8,736 nucleotides of DNA from JBCDBY01 sp039182715 (GTDB lineage Bacteria; Planctomycetota; PLA2): NCBI GenBank assembly GCA_039182715.1, contig JBCDBY010000195.1, positions 1 through 8,736 on the forward strand. Reading direction: 5' to 3'. Both the position numbers and the translations under genes were made by a program. Positions 6,119 through 8,736 of this stretch are shown here, one piece after another. Every line of letters begins with the position of its first letter. Position 1 is the stretch's first letter. Below the pieces are notes generated by a model that searched no databases, was not told the origin of the DNA, and worked only from the letters and a program-made list of their open reading frames with translations.

Positions 6119-7158
6119 TGGCGGGGCTCCTTGCCGAGCGGGAAGACGATCAGCTTCACGTCGTCGCCGCGCTTGACGGTCAGCTTGACCGTCTCGCCGG
6201 CGCGATACTGGCTCATGATGCGGCGGAAGCTCTTCCACGACTTCACGCGCGACTCGTCGATCTTGATGATCAGGTCATCGGGCCGCACGCCCGCCTTGGC
6301 CGCGGGCGAGTCGGGCCGTACGCGATCGACGTAGGCCGGCGTCGCGCGATTGAAGCCGCCCTTGAGCACGCGGATGCCGTGGTAGCCGGCGGCCTCCGGC
6401 TCGTCGATCGGCTTCGCCTGCTTCTTGCGCATGAAGAAGCGCGGCGCGCCCGGACGCTTGAGCGTGTCGTCGATGAACGGCTTGAGCGCGTCGATCGGCA
6501 CCGCGTAGTGCAGCTGGTGGTTGGTGTCCTTGCTCTCCACGATGCGCCCGGAGATGCCGACCACGCGACCCTTGATGTCGACCAGCGGGCCGCCGTAGAC
6601 GCCGGGGTTGTTCATCGCGTCGTGCAGCAGCACCTTGCCCTTGTAGCTCTCCTGCGCCAGACCCAGGCGCGCATCGAGCGCGGCGATCGCGTTGATCATC
6701 CCGAAGTTGACGGCGCACCGCTCGCGGCCCAGCGCCACCTTGTAGGCGTTGCCGACCAGCATCACGAAGTCGCCGGTGCGCACCCTGGAGGAGTCGCCCA
6801 GCGGCGCGGCGGGGTAGGTCTGCTTGTCGGATCCGAGCAGACGCAGCAGCACCATCTTCGTGTCGCGGTCCTCGCGCACGATTTCGGCGGTCACGCGGCG
6901 TCCGTCGTGCAGATGCACGTTGATCGCGTTCGACTCTTCGAGCGTCACGGACCCGCGCGTGATGATCAGCCCGCTCTCGTGGACGATCACGCCGGTCATG
7001 TAGCCGTAGATGCCGCGGAATCCCTTGGCGCCGAAGATCTTCACGACGGCGGGCTGCACGCGCTCGACCGCCGCGTCGATCTTCTTGCTCCGGATCGGGA
7101 TGGAGCCGGCGGACAGCGGCGCGGCCAACAGGAGTAGGACCAGCAGGCGTGCGCTCAT
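6115..7158 (-). CDS. HtrA-like (S1C) pseudoprotease with PDZ domain, Ser/Lys/Tyr in place of the triad
   Basis: A 347-residue exported protein and the middle gene of the operon. The signal peptide is about MSARLLVLLLLAAPLSAG, followed by a trypsin-like domain (about 25-235) and a PDZ domain (about 260-342; AGVRPDDLIIKIDESRV). Fold landmarks match HtrA proteases: TGVIVHESGLIIT, LLRLLG, GGPLVDIKGRVVGISG, HYAVPIDAL. The catalytic positions do not: His is Ser70 (TRGSV for TNNHV), Asp is Lys101 (DTKMVLL for the usual TDLALL) and the nucleophile is Tyr188 (NPGVYGG for NPGNSGG). I checked the codons for Ser70, Lys101 and Tyr188 directly. The reading frame is intact, so this is a maintained inactive homologue rather than a decayed gene. 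It has a much shorter beta1-beta2 loop than the downstream paralogue. The ATG at 7158 overlaps the preceding stop as ATGA, and its own stop overlaps the next start the same way. Its likely role is non-proteolytic: substrate or partner binding, or assembly with the active member. Confidence 0.9.
   Translation of the reverse strand: MSARLLVLLLLAAPLSAGSIPIRSKKIDAAVERVQPAVVKIFGAKGFRGIYGYMTGVIVHESGLIITRGSVTLEESNAINVHLHDGRRVTAEIVREDRDTKMVLLRLLGSDKQTYPAAPLGDSSRVRTGDFVMLVGNAYKVALGRERCAVNFGMINAIAALDARLGLAQESYKGKVLLHDAMNNPGVYGGPLVDIKGRVVGISGRIVESKDTNHQLHYAVPIDALKPFIDDTLKRPGAPRFFMRKKQAKPIDEPEAAGYHGIRVLKGGFNRATPAYVDRVRPDSPAAKAGVRPDDLIIKIDESRVKSWKSFRRIMSQYRAGETVKLTVKRGDDVKLIVFPLGKEPRQ
6127..6132 (-). promoter_or_regulatory. 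Ribosome binding site deciding the start at 6118
   Basis: On the minus strand the sequence reads AAGGAG, eight bases before the ATG at 6118. This near-perfect Shine-Dalgarno lies inside the end of the upstream gene. It fixes the start at 6118 rather than the longer open frame reaching 6238, and places a clean signal peptide at the N-terminus. It suggests this gene has its own strong initiation as well as coupling. Confidence 0.75.
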
Positions 7159-8736
7159 GACCGCTCGATCGCCTTGTAGAGGATGGTCTGCATGAGCGTC
7201 TCCTTGTCGCGGTCGAAGATGCGCACGCGGTAGGGGCGCTGCAGGTCGCCGATCTTGCGCCAGTCCTCGTAGTAGAGCGAGATGTCCTTCGCCCAGGCAT
7301 CGGCCTGGATGTCCATGCGCATGACGCGACCGGTGTCGAGGTCGATGAAGAAGGTGATCTCTTCGCCCTCCTTCGTCTTGACCTCCATGCGATCGCAGGT
7401 GATGCCGGCGACGATGCCGCCGCCCACGAAGTCGATCGAGGCGAACGCCTCGCGCGGCTTCTCGGACACGGCGAGATTCCACGCCCGCGCGCGGCGCGCG
7501 AGGTCGTCGAGGATCTCGCCCTGCAGCTCCTTGCCCTGGAAGGTGACGCGCGCCGCGCCGTCCTTGTAGGACTCGATCCACGGCTTCGGCTCGCGGCCGC
7601 GCACGAGGATCTCGCCGGCGCGCGTCTCCGTCCCGACGGGCGGGAACAGCGCGCGCACCTTGCCGAAGGTGCGGTCGATCTCGTGGTCGATGTAGATGCG
7701 CGGCGTCTGGCGCTTGTTGGCGTCGGACTTGCGGATCAGGTCGATGCCCTCGAGCGTCACGCGGTAGTCCTTCTCGGCCCACTCGCCGTTCTGCAGCCGC
7801 GCGACGCGCAGCGAGACGCGCCGGCCCTCGGGCAGCACCGCGATGCGGCGCGAGAAGTCGTTGGTCTCCGAGACCGGCACGCCCTGGAACGCGACGAGCG
7901 CGTCGCCGACGCGGATGCCCGCCTCGAAGGCGCAGCTCGGGTCGAGCATCTGGTCAAAGGTGACCCGAATCCCGCCGGGCCACTCCGGATCCTCGATGTC
8001 GCGCACCGTGGCGTTGAGGGTGCCGTGCTTCACGATCTTGCCGGCGCGCAGCTCCGGCAGGCAGTGGCGGATCTGGTTGGCGCTGATCGCGTAGCCGACG
8101 CCGATGTTCACGCGGCCGCGCTCGCGCAGCGACACGCGCCCGTTGATGCCGACCACCTCGCCCTTGAAGTTGAAGAGCGGACCACCCGAGTTGCCCGGAT
8201 TGATCGAGGCGTCGGTCTGGATGCAGTCGGGGTAAAGCAGCTGGCCGCGAATCGAGCCCGGCTGGTAGCGGTTGATGCCGCTGACGATGCCGAGCGTGAT
8301 GGTGGGGGTGAAGTCGGTCGCGAGCAGGAACGGGTTGCCCATCGCGTAGACCCAGTCGCCCTGGCGCAGCACGTCGGAGTCGCCGAGCTTCGAGTAGGGC
8401 CACTTGCGGTCCTCCTTGAGGCGCAGCAGGCTCAGGTCGCCGGACGGATCGATGCCGAGCACGGCGGCCGGATGGATGCGGTTGTCGTTCAGGCCGATGC
8501 GCATCTCCGCGTCGAGCCCGGTGACGTGGAAGTTGGAGAGCACCAGGCCGTCCTCGGTGATGATCACGCCGGAGCCGCCGCCCTGTCCCTTGAAGACCGC
8601 GCAGACCGTCGGCGCCAGCCGCTGGGCCAGCTCGATGCGCTTGCCCTCCATGCGGCGAACCATTTCCAGCGCGCGCTCCTCGGCCGGCCGTTCGTTGGCG
8701 GTCGCGATCGACACCGCGGCCGCGAGCAGCAGTGCC
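7155..8736 (-). CDS. HtrA/DegP-like serine protease with PDZ and C-terminal LolA-like domain (5' end beyond window)
   Basis: First visible gene of the operon, cut at the right edge. The frame continues past the GTG at 8714 to the edge and reads ALLLAAAVSIATA before NERP. This is the core and cleavage region of a Sec signal peptide, so the true start lies outside. Numbering from the GTG codon, the trypsin-like domain (about 30-225) has a full triad: His63 (SNFHV), Asp93 (GDLSLLRL) and Ser176 (NPGNSGGPL), with GSGVIITEDGLVLS before the His and GVGYAISANQI after the Ser. A PDZ domain follows (about 246-322; AGIRVGDALVAFQGVPV). The last roughly 190 residues (330-519) are beyond the usual DegP layout. 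Strands such as FFIDLDTGRVMRMDIQ and YEDWRKIGDLQRPYRVRI resemble LolA/RseB-type lipoprotein-sorting folds, by eye only. It is probably periplasmic and proteolytically active. Its stop overlaps the next gene's start as ATGA, so it is co-translated with two inactive relatives. Confidence 0.92.
   Translation of the reverse strand, partial: ALLLAAAVSIATANERPAEERALEMVRRMEGKRIELAQRLAPTVCAVFKGQGGGSGVIITEDGLVLSNFHVTGLDAEMRIGLNDNRIHPAAVLGIDPSGDLSLLRLKEDRKWPYSKLGDSDVLRQGDWVYAMGNPFLLATDFTPTITLGIVSGINRYQPGSIRGQLLYPDCIQTDASINPGNSGGPLFNFKGEVVGINGRVSLRERGRVNIGVGYAISANQIRHCLPELRAGKIVKHGTLNATVRDIEDPEWPGGIRVTFDQMLDPSCAFEAGIRVGDALVAFQGVPVSETNDFSRRIAVLPEGRRVSLRVARLQNGEWAEKDYRVTLEGIDLIRKSDANKRQTPRIYIDHEIDRTFGKVRALFPPVGTETRAGEILVRGREPKPWIESYKDGAARVTFQGKELQGEILDDLARRARAWNLAVSEKPREAFASIDFVGGGIVAGITCDRMEVKTKEGEEITFFIDLDTGRVMRMDIQADAWAKDISLYYEDWRKIGDLQRPYRVRIFDRDKETLMQTILYKAIERS

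Noticed and set aside
6119..6238. Longer N-terminus for the last HtrA-like gene, starting at 6238
   Set aside because: It would overlap the upstream gene by about 120 bp and put an Arg-rich run before the signal peptide. AAGGAG eight bases before the ATG at 6118 fixes the shorter start.
6118..7137. 339-residue forward open frame opposite the middle pseudoprotease
   Set aside because: The product is rich in Asp, His, Arg, Val and Leu with no motif. The reverse strand encodes a clear signal peptide, protease fold and PDZ domain linked by ATGA overlaps.
7159..7782. Longer N-terminus for the middle HtrA-like gene, reaching 7782
   Set aside because: The extra 208 residues are shadow translation of the upstream protease gene. 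The ATG at 7158 begins a clean signal peptide and forms an ATGA overlap.

Overview
The window is GC-rich chromosomal DNA, packed with genes and apparently bacterial. It carries an FHA-coupled Hanks-type Ser/Thr kinase, a large membrane-anchored protein of repeated carboxypeptidase-regulatory-like folds, a probable lipoprotein, and a run of HtrA-type (S1C) protease homologues with Sec signal peptides. This mix suits large-genome Gram-negative lineages such as Planctomycetota, Myxococcota or Acidobacteriota. I lean weakly to Planctomycetota, but no marker gene here settles it. I see no rRNA, tRNA, CRISPR array, transposase or phage gene.

Layout: positions 3-119 may be the tail of a rightward gene entering from the left. 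A cytoplasmic FHA-kinase lies leftward (130-1572). A 74-bp divergent gap (1573-1646) separates it from a rightward pair: an anchored, multi-module beta-sandwich protein (1647-3620) and, 10 bp later, a predicted lipoprotein (about 3631-4728) of no family I recognise. Converging on this pair is a leftward three-gene operon (8736 to 4892) of HtrA-like proteins joined by two ATGA overlaps. The convergent gap is almost filled by a 148-bp element with perfect 29-bp inverted arms (4744-4891). It encloses a GC-rich hairpin that looks like the operon's terminator.

The most interesting feature is the three-gene HtrA cassette. The first gene (5' end cut by the window edge) keeps the His-Asp-Ser triad, has a PDZ domain and adds a roughly 190-residue C-terminal domain of LolA-like appearance. 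The second and third keep the protease fold landmarks, signal peptide and PDZ domain, but each has lost all three catalytic residues. In both, the catalytic serine is a tyrosine (Ser/Lys/Tyr in the second, Trp/Gly/Tyr in the third, in His/Asp/Ser order). An active envelope protease co-translated with two pseudoproteases suggests a hetero-oligomeric or regulated quality-control or scaffold system. That function is inference. The alignments behind the triad calls were done by eye, though the codons were checked in the DNA.
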